From Sugiyamaella lignohabitans (lineage: Eukaryota > Ascomycota > Dipodascomycetes > Dipodascales > Trichomonascaceae), in the NCBI RefSeq assembly GCF_001640025.1, contig NC_031672.1, forward strand, positions 5,146,001 through 5,210,000: a DNA stretch of 64,000 nt, read 5' to 3'. This document shows, piece after piece, positions 1 to 9,684 of the stretch (positions are counted from its first letter, which is position 1; each line of letters begins with the position of its first letter). The position numbers and the translations under genes were made by a program. The notes beneath the pieces are model-generated. The model was given only the letters and a program-made list of their open reading frames with translations. It was not told where the DNA came from and did not search any database.

Positions 1-892
1 CTCAAAGGTCATCCACTCAACACCTTCATGCTGATTAACCCACTCAATGAATCGCTCATGCATTAGCAGGACATGTGGACGGCCACTAACATCGGGATGG
101 ACTGTGATTGGGAAGATAAACTCATCGTGCTCTCGATAAAAATACTCAAAATGATCTTTCCAGATATCTTCGACGTCCCTTGGATTAACCCATCCATGGG
201 AATTCGGTGCGTTCTTAATAAACATCATTGGTGGCAGATCGTCAATGTACCAGTTGCTGGGAATCTCTACCAGGCCAGTTTCAGTGGTTCCTCTAATTAG
301 AGGCTTCATCCATTCTTCGGCCTTTTTTGTATAGTCAATTTTTGTCCAAGAATCGCCCAGACGTAACCAATAAGCTTGACAATCTTCATGGCCCATAGAA
401 TGGTCATATTCAATTCCATAGTTCAGCAGTAATTCAGCTCCTTCTTTCGATGTCTCCCACCAAGGAGCTACACTGCCTCTGGGGGGTTTTCCACAGAATT
501 CGGTGAGCAATTTAAACGTCTTGTCCAGTACATCTTTTTGCTGTTCCAATGTCATATCAGTCGGGTTTTCATGTGAATAACCGTGGAGTCCAATTTCATG
601 GTTCTGATCACGGATCATAGCACATTCTTCGGGGAATGTCTCTAGGGAATGGCCTGGTATAAACCACGTTGCTTTGATGTTATACTTATCGAATAATTTG
701 AGCATTCGGGGAATTCCGACGTGACCAGCAAACATTCCTCTTGAGATATCGTTGACACTGTCCTCTCCTCCGTAGCTACCTAACCAGCCAGCTACAGCAT
801 CGATATCGACCCCATAACAACACAATACCCCTAGAATTGTCAGTCAGGTACCAATTGACTTCTCTCGTATTCTACTTACTTTTCTCTCCCAT
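1..892 (-). CDS. Polysaccharide deacetylase family protein (3' end outside window)
   Basis: Two exons on the minus strand: 880-892 (ATG at 892-890) and 1-830, continuing past the left edge; 281 residues are visible. The 49-nt intron has GTAAGT at its donor, a CTGAC branch-like motif and a TAG acceptor. Splicing gives [20 protein letters not shown], the usual N-terminus of cytosolic fungal CE4 deacetylases of the HpPgdA/PuuE-like group. The metal-site motifs are visible: the Asp of VDIDAVAGW near residue 14 and the H-x3-H of [11 protein letters not shown]. The family removes acetyl or related amide groups from sugars or small amides. No signal peptide is seen, so an intracellular role is inferred, and the true substrate is unknown. 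Without the intron the reading frame lacks a start codon. Confidence 0.88.
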
Positions 893-1189
893 TTTTAGAT
901 TTTTAGTCCAATTCGACAAGAAAAAGCGTCTTGTGAAATGGCAAACCTCTCAAATCACGATAGAAACTCAATATTTAACCGCTGACTGCTTATCTCGGAG
1001 ATCGCTTATCAATGCATATATCTCCTGCATTTGCTGCATATAGGTATGCATGATTCCACCGTCTGTTTCGAAATATCGAGAATTCATCATAAATAAATAA
1101 TAAATTAATAAATGCTATTATCTCAGATTCTGGCATATTAAGGATCCTCGGGTTCTATTTGAGGCGGTGCCGTTTTTATAATAGCTAGC

Positions 1190-2353
1190 CTACCTCGAAG
1201 GGCGGTGTTCTAGACCTCCTTTAGAGGGAAATGATGGGAACATTGAAAGAGGTTTTGGCAATGGCTCTTTTGAGAAAAAAGGATGCGACAACACATCGTC
1301 ACATGTTAATCTTTTGGATGGATCATATTCAAGTAAGCCATGTAATAGATTGGCACCATCAGAGCAAACATGTTGAAGTAATGAAGCCATAATGTCAGAC
1401 TGTTGTGAAGGTAATCTGATGTTCCTAGCAGCAGGATATGCTTTCAGGCAATGCGTCCAATATTCTTCACTTGGTGGACCAAGTATAGTCATGATCTCTA
1501 TCAGCTGATTGGTTTCTGATTTTCCTTGTAGAAGTGGCTGTTTATAGAGTAACTCGGCAAATATACATCCTATAGCCCACATGTCTATTTCACAGCCGTA
1601 TTCTTTGGCACCCAAGAGGATTTCAGGCGGTCTATACCATAGCGTAATAACTGTTTGGGTCAAGGCTGACTTGTTATCTACCTTTCTAGTCAACCCAAAA
1701 TCAGCTATTTTGACCACACCATTATTTGTCATTAGGACATTTGAAGTTTTGAGATCACGATGCATCAGCCATTTGTCGTGAATTGCTTTTGTGGCAGATG
1801 CAATTTGTAGTAGTATAGTCTTGGTCTCCGAGATCAGAAAAGGTTCTCGCATATCTTGGATCAGTGTTCTCAAATCATGCTCAACAAAATCCATAATTAT
1901 ATAGACATCTGAAGTCTTTTCTCCAACCACAACCTCACGTATACGTACAATATTCGGATGACCACTCATCTCTTTCAAAGCTGCTATTTCTCGTAAACTC
2001 GTGATCGGGAACCCTTGTGAGGCTTCCAGCAGCTTAAGTTTCTTGACTGCCACAATTTCGTGCGTGCTGAGCTCCTTGGCTCGATAAACTACTCCATATG
2101 TGCCAGATTCGATTTTGTTAAGAGTTTCGTAGTTATCAATACTTCGACATCTCTGGATTGTTGGTATAGCAGACTGCGGTAGACTGCTGGTCCCAACGTC
2201 GATATTACCACGCGTTGGCTCTGATTTTTCATTATCATCAATTCTACGTTTCTGATTGCGACCATTCTCTGACTTCAGCTGACGCTTTTTACGTTTTTCT
2301 AGTTTTGCTCGCTCGCCAGCCGTCAACTGGTTTGGTTGGTCCCATTTCGACAT
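1190..2353 (-). CDS. CDK11-like (PITSLRE) cyclin-dependent kinase
   Basis: Single-exon protein of 387 residues. A basic N-terminus (about 1-75, KRKKRQ) is followed by a complete kinase domain: glycine loop ESGTYGVVYRA, catalytic Lys in AVKKL, the diagnostic cyclin-binding helix GFPITSLREIAAL, catalytic loop MHRDLKTSNVL, DFGLTRK, and T-loop with TLWYRPPEILLG. PITSLRE marks the CDK10/CDK11 group, which in animals and fission yeast (Ppk23) acts in transcription and pre-mRNA processing. S. cerevisiae has no clear orthologue. The neighbour across MRS2 is BUR1, another transcriptional CDK, also on the minus strand. Subfamily (CDK10 versus CDK11) is not settled; kinase identity is certain. Confidence 0.9.
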   Translation of the reverse strand: MSKWDQPNQLTAGERAKLEKRKKRQLKSENGRNQKRRIDDNEKSEPTRGNIDVGTSSLPQSAIPTIQRCRSIDNYETLNKIESGTYGVVYRAKELSTHEIVAVKKLKLLEASQGFPITSLREIAALKEMSGHPNIVRIREVVVGEKTSDVYIIMDFVEHDLRTLIQDMREPFLISETKTILLQIASATKAIHDKWLMHRDLKTSNVLMTNNGVVKIADFGLTRKVDNKSALTQTVITLWYRPPEILLGAKEYGCEIDMWAIGCIFAELLYKQPLLQGKSETNQLIEIMTILGPPSEEYWTHCLKAYPAARNIRLPSQQSDIMASLLQHVCSDGANLLHGLLEYDPSKRLTCDDVLSHPFFSKEPLPKPLSMFPSFPSKGGLEHRPSR

Positions 2354-2958
2354 TGGCGTTGTGCTTACAATGTTGTTGTACAGTGATAAAATAAATCTAT
2401 GCAGTTCGTCGAATCAGCCTGGTCTGTGCTCCTGAAACGTTTCTGTTTTCTCTATGTAGACTTCTCTCCAAGTAACGAAATACAATGAGTGAATATAGCC
2501 AACTTCGCGGTGGTATGGAAAATGATAATATGCATTCTGGTTTATATCAGGTATTTTGTCAGTGCATATGAGATGCGTTCGAAAAGTCGATTGATCTCCC
2601 AAGGAACTTCAAATAAAAATACAAAAGGCATTCATTTCTCCCAGAAACAATAAATTTCTTGACTAACACAACTTAGACTTCCATTGAAATCACTTTTTAC
2701 CTCAAATCCTAAAGGAACCCAAACTTCGACTAGTCAAGCCGCTTAATACGCGGCTAGGGCAAGGGCCGGAAATATTATTGATCCGGTGCGATATTTATTG
2801 AAATCTATGTCGGAGACGTCAATAACTGTAAAGGTGTTTTGCCACGATTTTAATCTCTTATACCTGAAAAGAGTTGAAAAAAAATGTATCTAAGATACGT
2901 ATAGTTATTCAGCATTTCATCAAACAAAAAGCATAATACGAGTAGTCAAAGCTTTAAA
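2354..2958. other. Divergent intergenic region (CDK11-like / MRS2)
   Basis: About 600 bases separate the divergently transcribed CDK11-like and MRS2 genes and must contain both promoters. Short open frames here show no recognisable protein similarity. No repeat or RNA gene was seen. Confidence 0.5.
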
Positions 2959-4488
2959 ATGCTCGCACGACAGTTCGTCAGATATCATCAAATGGTGCTG
3001 ACAGGCATACCCCTGAGGACGGCATTAAAGGGCAATAATAATATATTAATCGGTGGAATCTTGCGAAGGAGTCTTTGGACAAAGTCTTCAGTCCTTACTT
3101 CTACGAATGAAAGTGGTAAAAAAGCGGGCGGAATCAGAGATGTACTCGGCATAAATGATTCCAACAGTGCACCTGATGCAACGGGATTCTCTAGCCCAGG
3201 AAAACAGTCGGCTCCATCGATAGTTTCAGATATTCTTCGATTTGACAAGAAAAAGAAGAAAGCTCAAAAACCTCAGCAACAAAATCAGCAAAATCAGAGG
3301 CAACAGTCAACTGGACCGAGACAGTTTGCCTCGAGCTCAACATCACCCTCCGTGGACACTGACTTGATTCTCGGTAGAAGTCTTTCTAGGCCTATTGGAG
3401 ATCATCCAGTGAGATGTACAGTTTTTGATCCTCATGGAAATGTTTCAGTAGTATCGGGCGAATTTAGAAGATCCGAGCTGCTCTTGAAGCACGGATTACT
3501 CCCTCGTGATCTCCGCAAGCTAGATACTGGCATAAGCAGTATTGTGCCATCTATTTTGGTTCGTCAAAACTCTATCCTTGTGAACCTTCTTCATATTCGA
3601 GCCCTAGTCAAGGCAGATATGGTATTATTATTTGATGCATACGGGTCGACTGATTCCAAAACTCAAAGCATTTTCATGTATGATCTAGAACACAAACTCC
3701 GGCACGGAAGCAAGACTATGGGTGGATTACCATACGAGTTGAGGGCACTTGAAGCCATATTTATTAGCGTTGTCAGCGCTTTGGACGCTGAAATGCAGGT
3801 GCATACCATGGTAGTCAACGGTATATTGGCCGAGCTTGAAGATGACATTGATAGAGAAAAGCTTCGACATTTGCTTATACAAAGTAAGAAGCTGTCATCG
3901 TTTTTTCAAAAAGCGACTCTAATAAGAGACACTATTGATGAATTACTTGAGCAGGACGAAGATTTGGCAGGGTTATACCTTACAGCCAAGATGAATGGCA
4001 ACCCGATAGCACATGATGATGACCACTCAGAAGTCGAGATGTTATTGGAGTCGTATTATAAGCATTGTGATGAAATTGTTCAGACAGTAGGCAGTCTAAT
4101 TTCTAATATCCGCAGTACAGAAGAAATTATCAACATTATTCTAGACTCGAACCGAAACTCGCTCATGTTGCTAGATCTGAAGTTCCAAATAGGTACTCTA
4201 GGACTCGGAGGTGGTGCTTTCATCGCTTCTCTCTATGGTATGAATTTGCAAAACTTTATAGAAGAAACCGATTGGGGCTTCTGGTCAGTTAGTGGAGTTG
4301 TTGGCCTTTCGTCAGTAATAATCATCCTCATTTGCCTGAAACATTTAAGAAAAGTACAACGGGTCACAATGATGAGTGATCAGCCCAAATTAAAAATCCA
4401 TGGAAAGCAGGCTGTGAAGCAACAACAGCAGGCGAACTATAATTCCTCGAATGGATCACTCTGGTCCTGGCTCAAGAGAACCAAGTGA
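2959..4488 (+). CDS. MRS2: Mitochondrial inner-membrane Mg2+ channel Mrs2
   Basis: Single exon, 509 residues, CorA/Mrs2 superfamily. The N-terminus is Arg-rich and lacks acidic residues (MLARQFVRYHQMVLTGIPLR), as expected of a mitochondrial targeting sequence. A Lys/Gln-rich linker (about 95-120) precedes the conserved matrix domain (RDLRKLDTGISSIVPSILVR). Near residue 425 the first membrane segment ends in the signature YGMN pore motif, followed by a second membrane segment (about 440-460) and a basic C-terminal tail. Mrs2 forms the pentameric magnesium channel that supplies Mg2+ to the matrix and supports group II intron splicing in yeast mitochondria. The paralogue Lpe10/Mfm1 is the main alternative; the length and unbroken pore motif favour Mrs2. 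Confidence 0.93.
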   Translation: MLARQFVRYHQMVLTGIPLRTALKGNNNILIGGILRRSLWTKSSVLTSTNESGKKAGGIRDVLGINDSNSAPDATGFSSPGKQSAPSIVSDILRFDKKKKKAQKPQQQNQQNQRQQSTGPRQFASSSTSPSVDTDLILGRSLSRPIGDHPVRCTVFDPHGNVSVVSGEFRRSELLLKHGLLPRDLRKLDTGISSIVPSILVRQNSILVNLLHIRALVKADMVLLFDAYGSTDSKTQSIFMYDLEHKLRHGSKTMGGLPYELRALEAIFISVVSALDAEMQVHTMVVNGILAELEDDIDREKLRHLLIQSKKLSSFFQKATLIRDTIDELLEQDEDLAGLYLTAKMNGNPIAHDDDHSEVEMLLESYYKHCDEIVQTVGSLISNIRSTEEIINIILDSNRNSLMLLDLKFQIGTLGLGGGAFIASLYGMNLQNFIEETDWGFWSVSGVVGLSSVIIILICLKHLRKVQRVTMMSDQPKLKIHGKQAVKQQQQANYNSSNGSLWSWLKRTK

Positions 4489-4823
4489 GCTAACAGTAAA
4501 GGTTTACCCGATACCAGAACATGTACTGGTATTCAATGGGACTACATCACTGGTTCCCCTTGAATTCTGGGATTAACAACACGAGAATATTCACATGTCT
4601 CACAATTTTTGCATGAATACAGATGTTATTTTATCTCACCACTGAAACGACCATCTACGAACCTTATGAAAGCAATATGTCATGTCATATATAACCCCAA
4701 TTTGTACAGTTAGACTTTAGACTATATTATAAATAATTTATTAGCATTATGATTCTGCTCATGCAATACTATCGCCAAATATACATATGATGACCCGTGG
4801 ACCACCTTTCTCTGCGAATGCCA
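4489..4823. other. Convergent intergenic region (MRS2 / BUR1)
   Basis: About 335 bases between the 3' ends of MRS2 and BUR1. The middle is AT-rich (ATTATAAATAATTTATT around 4725-4742), plausible for bidirectional 3'-end formation. No gene is seen. Confidence 0.5.
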
Positions 4824-6638
4824 TTATTGACGATTATCCTCATCATAATTTAAGCCAGATGGACCAGTTCCCGGAGCCTGGCGATAGGGAGGAGCTGCGG
4901 GTGCTTCATCTGGCCTCACCCCTCTCCTATATGGAGGGTCAAGGTCATGAGGTGGAGGAGGATGTGATGGAGGTGGCGGTGGGGGCTGAGAGCGTCTATA
5001 AGGAGGCGCAGGTGGTGGACCTGGAGGAGGTTGTGGATGATGAACTGGATAAGGACCATTGCCTTTACGATATGGTGGAACGACTGGCGGGTTGTAAGAG
5101 CGAAATCCCGTCCCTCTATTGTATGAACCTGGCTGACCGCCGCGGTTATTAAAATTAGCTTGATTGCTCGGGTTGTTGTAATTGTTGTGGCCATTGTAAT
5201 TGTTGTTGTAGTTATTGTGGTGGTTGCCATGATTGTTATTGTTGTAATTATTAGGATGATTGTTGTAGTTGTTGTTATAACCACCATAGCCATGGGGCTT
5301 GTGACCATATCCGTGACCATGGCCCTGATTATATCCTTGGCCATACCCATGGCCATTATTAATATGATACCTGGCGCCATCATTTGGATAGTTCCGTCGG
5401 TCATAATCGTTATCAAAACGGTCACCGCGACCACCACGACCAACACCATGACGACCATCAGCGCTGTCCAATCTACCAGCTTCAAAATTGTCTAACTCAT
5501 TGGCTCGAGCATAGACTGCATTTTGAGCATGGGGGGCATTTGGAGCGTGTGGTCTAGAGTGGCCGTTATTATTTTCATTATTCTGCTTATTCTGACGGTT
5601 TTTTCTAGCAGTTAATTCATGAGATTCAGCGTACTTTGGCAAATCTTCTGGTCGAGCAGCTGGCGGATCAGTGTGGAAAAAACTATGTGCCAGAGCACCT
5701 AAAGCGGACAATCGCTTTTCGGCATCTAATCGCAATAAAGAGCTTAACAAATCTCGAGCTTCCTCAGGAAGATCTCTATAGACAGCTTCAAACTGTCTCT
5801 TGTATGGCCCAAAAGTGGTCTTTTCAGCGACTGGAAGTTTATCGTATCCAGGCATGGTTTCTTGAGTCGGAGATCCAAGCAACTGGAATATTAAATGACC
5901 TTGATCTGTATCGGAATGTCCTTGAAGAATAGGTTTGCGTCTGAACATTTCAGCAAAAACACATCCAATTCCCCACATGTCGATGGCAGTTGTATATCTC
6001 GCTTCACCTAATATGAGTTCTGGAGGTCTGTACCATCTGGTTACAACCATAGCAGTATATCTGTGCTTGCCAGGTCCAGCACCACCTTTTTCAGTTGGAC
6101 GCTGGCCCAAATACTGTCTTGCCAGACCAAAATCAGCAATCTTGACTATGCCGTTATTATCAATTAAGATGTTGGATGCTTTGATATCTCGGTGTAAATA
6201 TTTCAGTTGATGTATATGGTTCATTCCTTGCAAGAGTTGTTGAAAATAGCATTTGATCTGTGGCAGAGTCAACCTGACCCGAGGATTCTCCAGCAGTCCA
6301 GTCAGATCATGATCCATATATGGCGTAACCATATACATGGTGCAGCGCTTGCGATTGGCTCTATCGCCCTTTTGAACGCTCATATCGAGCAGCGGGATTA
6401 TATTCTCATGATGAAGTTCCTTCAAGATCTTGATCTCCCTCAGAGCTGTTATAGGGAAACCCTCCTCTTCATTATGAAGCAGAATTTTTTTCAATGCTAC
6501 CAGCTGTGAAGTCGGTTTGTACGAAGCCTTGTGCACCTCGCCAAACGTTCCCTCTCCCAGTTTCTCCAGAACAGAGTAGTCATCTATCTTTGAGCAGCCG
6601 CGAAAATCTGCCAAAGCCGGCGGCAACTGGTTCGTCAT
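4824..6638 (-). CDS. BUR1: Transcriptional cyclin-dependent kinase Bur1/Sgv1 (CDK9-type)
   Basis: Single exon, 604 residues. The kinase domain occupies about residues 20-330: LGEGTFGEVHKA loop, the CDK9 hallmark GFPITALREI, HRDIKASNILIDNNG, DFGLARQYLG, a T-loop insert rich in Gly/Lys before VVTRWYRPPELILG. The remaining 270 residues are low complexity, first Asn/Gly/His-rich and then a Pro/Arg-rich end with repeated PPYRR-like motifs. Bur1 with cyclin Bur2 phosphorylates Spt5 and the RNA polymerase II tail to support elongation. The PITALRE helix here and PITSLRE in the neighbouring minus-strand kinase separate the two CDK subfamilies clearly. Long antisense open frames over the biased tail are not genes. 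Confidence 0.93.
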   Translation of the reverse strand: MTNQLPPALADFRGCSKIDDYSVLEKLGEGTFGEVHKASYKPTSQLVALKKILLHNEEEGFPITALREIKILKELHHENIIPLLDMSVQKGDRANRKRCTMYMVTPYMDHDLTGLLENPRVRLTLPQIKCYFQQLLQGMNHIHQLKYLHRDIKASNILIDNNGIVKIADFGLARQYLGQRPTEKGGAGPGKHRYTAMVVTRWYRPPELILGEARYTTAIDMWGIGCVFAEMFRRKPILQGHSDTDQGHLIFQLLGSPTQETMPGYDKLPVAEKTTFGPYKRQFEAVYRDLPEEARDLLSSLLRLDAEKRLSALGALAHSFFHTDPPAARPEDLPKYAESHELTARKNRQNKQNNENNNGHSRPHAPNAPHAQNAVYARANELDNFEAGRLDSADGRHGVGRGGRGDRFDNDYDRRNYPNDGARYHINNGHGYGQGYNQGHGHGYGHKPHGYGGYNNNYNNHPNNYNNNNHGNHHNNYNNNYNGHNNYNNPSNQANFNNRGGQPGSYNRGTGFRSYNPPVVPPYRKGNGPYPVHHPQPPPGPPPAPPYRRSQPPPPPPSHPPPPHDLDPPYRRGVRPDEAPAAPPYRQAPGTGPSGLNYDEDNRQ

Positions 6639-7154
6639 TTTCGAACTGTTTCTCTCCAGACCCCGACGTATAGCTGGTGGTGACCTCAGTTAGTCCTAAT
6701 GTCAGCCAAGGCGCATGTCCACCCTGTGACCTTTAAAACGATATTCACACCTGTACGTCACGTGACATTTCGGTTGAAAAAACTGGTCTAAAGGGCCATT
6801 AACCCCTAAATCCCCACTGCCTCCGGCGGCTGGGGCTCCGCCCCAGACCCTGGTTGCTCCTCTCGCTTCGCTCGAGTCGTTGCGCCGACGGTCCCGGCAG
6901 TCTCCTGCGAAGCAGGAGCAACCAGGGTCTGGGGCGGAGCCCCAGCCGCCGGAGGCAGCACCCCCATACCATGGGTACTGGAATCCGGTTTTATTGAAAA
7001 CATTTAATAAAAAAACCGAGAAGTTAGGGAGCGTTGAGAGCCCGAGGTCGGAGTACCACAACCGCTATCTTATCTCAATGCCGATCATTTTGGCAGATGC
7101 GAATATGCAATAAGGACCGATAGAACCGCGGATCGTCGTCATTTCCACAATCAA
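6639..7154. other. Divergent intergenic region BUR1 / ETR1 carrying a palindromic element
   Basis: This shared promoter interval of about 515 bases contains a complete palindromic GC-rich element (6818-6957). Apart from this element no gene or RNA was recognised. Confidence 0.6.
6818..6957. repeat. Full palindromic GC element, copy 1 (B arm left, A arm right)
   Basis: The outer ends TGCCTCCGGCGGCTGGGGC and its reverse complement form long inverted arms. The left arm ends in the CTCTCGCTTCGCTCGAG hairpin (type B), the right in CTCCTGCGAAGCAGGAG (type A). Each arm also holds a GGGGCTCCGCCCC hairpin. It lies in the BUR1/ETR1 promoter interval. Confidence 0.92.
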
Positions 7155-8318
7155 TTGCTGAAGATGTTTTCGTTATCACCAGGTGCCAGAGGGCCGTGGA
7201 GAGCTATTAGTAGTTTTGAAAGGATAGGGAGGAGCTTGAGATACTCTTCGACAGTTTCTCGAGCCATTATCTATTCGGAGTATGGTAATCCCCGGGAGTG
7301 CGTGAAGGTGTTTGAGCACAAGCTCGAGGCTCCTACTGGAAGCCAGGCCATCATCCGGCTTTTGGCAGCTCCTATTAATCCCTCGGATATCAATCAGATT
7401 GAAGGTGTGTATCCTAGCAGACCAGAATTGAGTACCAAGATTGGTACAACCCAACCATCCGCTGTCGGCGGTAATGAGGGTGTCTTCGAGGTCGTTTCGG
7501 TTGGTAACGGTGTCAGCTCATTGAAGGTTGGTGACTGGGTGCTGCCTGGAGCACTGAATTTCGGAACTTGGCGCACTCACATCTCTGTAGACGAATCTCA
7601 AGTCTACAAATTGCGTTCGTCCGAGGGACTGACTCCCCTTCAGGCTGCTACTGTGTCTGTTAATCCGACCACGGCCCACCAGATGTTGACGGAGTTTGTC
7701 AACCTCCAAAAAGGTGATTGGTTTATCCAAAATGGTGCTACATCTGGTGTTGGTCGTGCTGCTATTCAATTGGGCAGAATCTGGGGCCTCAACTCTATTT
7801 CTGTGATTCGAGACAGAGCAGAGCCTGATCTTGCCAAAATCAAGGATGATCTGTATTCGTTAGGAGCTACTCATGTAGTGACTGACAGCGAGCTAAATGA
7901 TAAATCTATCAAGAAACAGATTGATGAATGGACAGGAGGAGCATCAATTCAACTAGGATTTAACTGTGTAGGCGGCAAGTCTGCTACTAATGTTGCTCGT
8001 CAATTGGGCCACTCGGGTCAGCTAATCACATATGGTGGAATGTCTAAACAGCCATTGACTTTCCCAACCTCGTTGTTTATTTTTAAGAACTTTATTTCTC
8101 GTGGATACTGGCTGTCTGAATGGAGCAAGAAAAACCCCCAGGGCAAATTTGCGGTTGTTGAGAAACTGTTGGATCTGTACCGTGCTGGAGAGCTCACTGA
8201 TGTTCCTGTTACCAAGAACACTTGGAGAGAGAGTAGCAGTAATTCAGAAATCGAGGAGACTTTTAAAACTGCCATTGACAATTCCAAGACCGGCAAGCAG
8301 CTTATAGAACTTGTGTAA
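7155..8318 (+). CDS. ETR1: Mitochondrial trans-2-enoyl-CoA/ACP reductase Etr1
   Basis: Single exon, 387 residues, medium-chain dehydrogenase/reductase superfamily (MECR/Etr1). An Arg/Ser-rich N-terminus fits a mitochondrial targeting sequence; starting at the second Met (7164) would not change this. Family motifs include INPSDINQIEGVYP, the catalytic-domain segment VGGNEGVFEV, and the NADPH-binding stretch FIQNGATSGVGRAAIQLGR. Etr1 catalyses the last, NADPH-dependent step of mitochondrial type II fatty acid synthesis, needed for lipoic acid and respiration. The stop codon is followed after only four bases by an aconitase-like open fragment. Confidence 0.95.
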   Translation: MLKMFSLSPGARGPWRAISSFERIGRSLRYSSTVSRAIIYSEYGNPRECVKVFEHKLEAPTGSQAIIRLLAAPINPSDINQIEGVYPSRPELSTKIGTTQPSAVGGNEGVFEVVSVGNGVSSLKVGDWVLPGALNFGTWRTHISVDESQVYKLRSSEGLTPLQAATVSVNPTTAHQMLTEFVNLQKGDWFIQNGATSGVGRAAIQLGRIWGLNSISVIRDRAEPDLAKIKDDLYSLGATHVVTDSELNDKSIKKQIDEWTGGASIQLGFNCVGGKSATNVARQLGHSGQLITYGGMSKQPLTFPTSLFIFKNFISRGYWLSEWSKKNPQGKFAVVEKLLDLYRAGELTDVPVTKNTWRESSSNSEIEETFKTAIDNSKTGKQLIELV

Positions 8319-8322
8319 GTAG

Positions 8323-8502
8323 CTTCTCGGACTGACCGAGTTTGCTCCCGACAAGAACGTGACTCTTGTTGTCAAGCCCAAGAACGGCGAGTCCTGGGAG
8401 ACCCCTCTGTCGCACACCTACAACGCTGAGCAAATCGAGTGGTTCAAGATGGCCGCTGCCAAAAAACATACTGGCCTTCTCTCCCTCTTCATATATATAT
8501 AG
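8323..8502 (+). pseudogene. Aconitase C-terminal fragment (no start codon)
   Basis: An open frame runs from just after an in-frame TAG at 8320-8322 to TAG at 8500-8502, without any methionine start. Its translation (LLGLTEFAPDKNVTLVVKPK, later SHTYNAEQIEWFKMAAA) matches the extreme C-terminus of mitochondrial aconitase, which in eukaryotes ends near a GL(T/K)(E/D)F.PGK ... LNHTFNxxQIEWF(K/R)AGSALN pattern. The last homologous residues are near 8463; the typical GSALN end is replaced by unrelated sequence. Codons are biased toward C/G-ending forms (GTC, AAG, CTG, ACC), as expected of a fragment from a highly expressed gene. It is probably a partial duplication of ACO1 rather than an expressed gene. 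Confidence 0.8.
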
Positions 8503-8573
8503 CAAAGATACGACAAAAGAATCTAATTAGGATACCTGTTGAATATTCCATGTAATTTATGTTCCGGGCCTGG

Positions 8574-8631
8574 TGCCTCCGGCGGCCGGGCTCCGCCCGG
8601 ACCCGTGGCTCCTCTCGCTTCGCTCGAGTCG
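8574..8631. repeat. Half palindromic element, B arm (degenerate)
   Basis: TGCCTCCGGCGGCCGGGCTCCGCCCGG followed by CTCTCGCTTCGCTCGAGTCG: the left arm of the GC element with a shortened first hairpin. A right-arm half lies 183 bp downstream in the opposite sense (8815-8872). Confidence 0.8.
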
Positions 8632-8814
8632 TTTACGTCGGGAATCGTGAACAGCGAGGGGACCCCCCCAAGCCCAGCTACAATAGGTCATTTAGTGGCT
8701 ATTTAAGTAATTATATAATATAACGGAACAAGACCTTATAGTATAAATGCTGTTATAGACATTTTGTGCTAGATAAACTATGGATCTGGTCCCAAAACAA
8801 CCCCAGGGTCCAGA

Positions 8815-8872
8815 CGCCCGCGGAGCGGGCACAACGGGGTCTGGGGCAGCGCCCCAGCCGGGCCGGAGGCCA
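8815..8872. repeat. Half palindromic element, right arm (C type)
   Basis: GCCCGCGGAGCGGGC hairpin, then ACAACGGGGTCTGGGGCAGC and GCCCCAGCCGGGCCGGAGGC. Together with 8574-8631 it could be the far end of one element with an enlarged middle. Confidence 0.75.
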
Positions 8873-9684
8873 GACCGAGTCGTTAAATTGTAGTTCACAT
8901 TGGGGTAGGTCGGGGTCGGTACGTGGGATATTGACAGGCCGATATCGGCGGGGAGATTAGCGTCATGCAGGGACTGTGCGGTTGATTTCTCCATTCAGAT
9001 GACACTAGAGCCCGTTGTACTCCGGATAGAAGGAGCCGGCAGCGCAAACGGAGCACCCGACCCACTAGAAGATATACATGGAGTAAACTGTATCTAGTAA
9101 AGTAGGCTATAGATAAGCGTCCGGCCAAGCGGAGCTGGCGATAAACAGTGGGGGTTACGAGGCGAGACGATCCGGAAGTTAGTGTATCAAAGGAAGAAGA
9201 GCCCATAGCAAAGAAGAAAATACAACCAGCGGTATCACTACCGGAAGTAGATGCTATGTCGCTCAGGGTCCCGTAAATGCATCCATTTAGGGTATTAAGA
9301 TGTCCTAGTATTGCTTGCTTGATTTTTAGTGACCGGCAACAAGCGATTCTTTTTATCATGAAGCGGGGGTAATTGGGCCCTTGTCCAGAAAGGGCTTTTA
9401 ATATATGCAAGGTACGAACCATGGATCGGCGATAATTTAAGCTGGATGCGGAATTTGTGCGATACGAACGACAGTGGATTACAAGGCTGGTGGGTCAGTG
9501 AGACAAAAGCAGGAAATGTATAGAGAAAAGAGTAAGATAGGCTGGAACCAACTGATGAATTAGTAAATTAGTAGTGAGTTTTTGGCAATTTCAAGCCTAG
9601 TTTAGATTCAGCTAGCAAACGGCACGGCCAGACGCAATCCACTAGGACTTAATAGGGGACTAGGGACCCTACACGACATTAGTG

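Noticed and set aside
4916..5485. 189-codon minus-strand frame rich in Thr/Ile/Met
   Set aside because: Frame-shifted shadow of the low-complexity BUR1 tail.
5160..5495. 111-codon plus-strand frame of mostly Val and Ile
   Set aside because: Antisense shadow of the Asn-rich tail of BUR1.
8895..9422. 175-codon minus-strand open frame
   Set aside because: No family motif, odd composition, overlaps a repeat half-element at one end and no plausible promoter context; probably chance in GC-moderate DNA.
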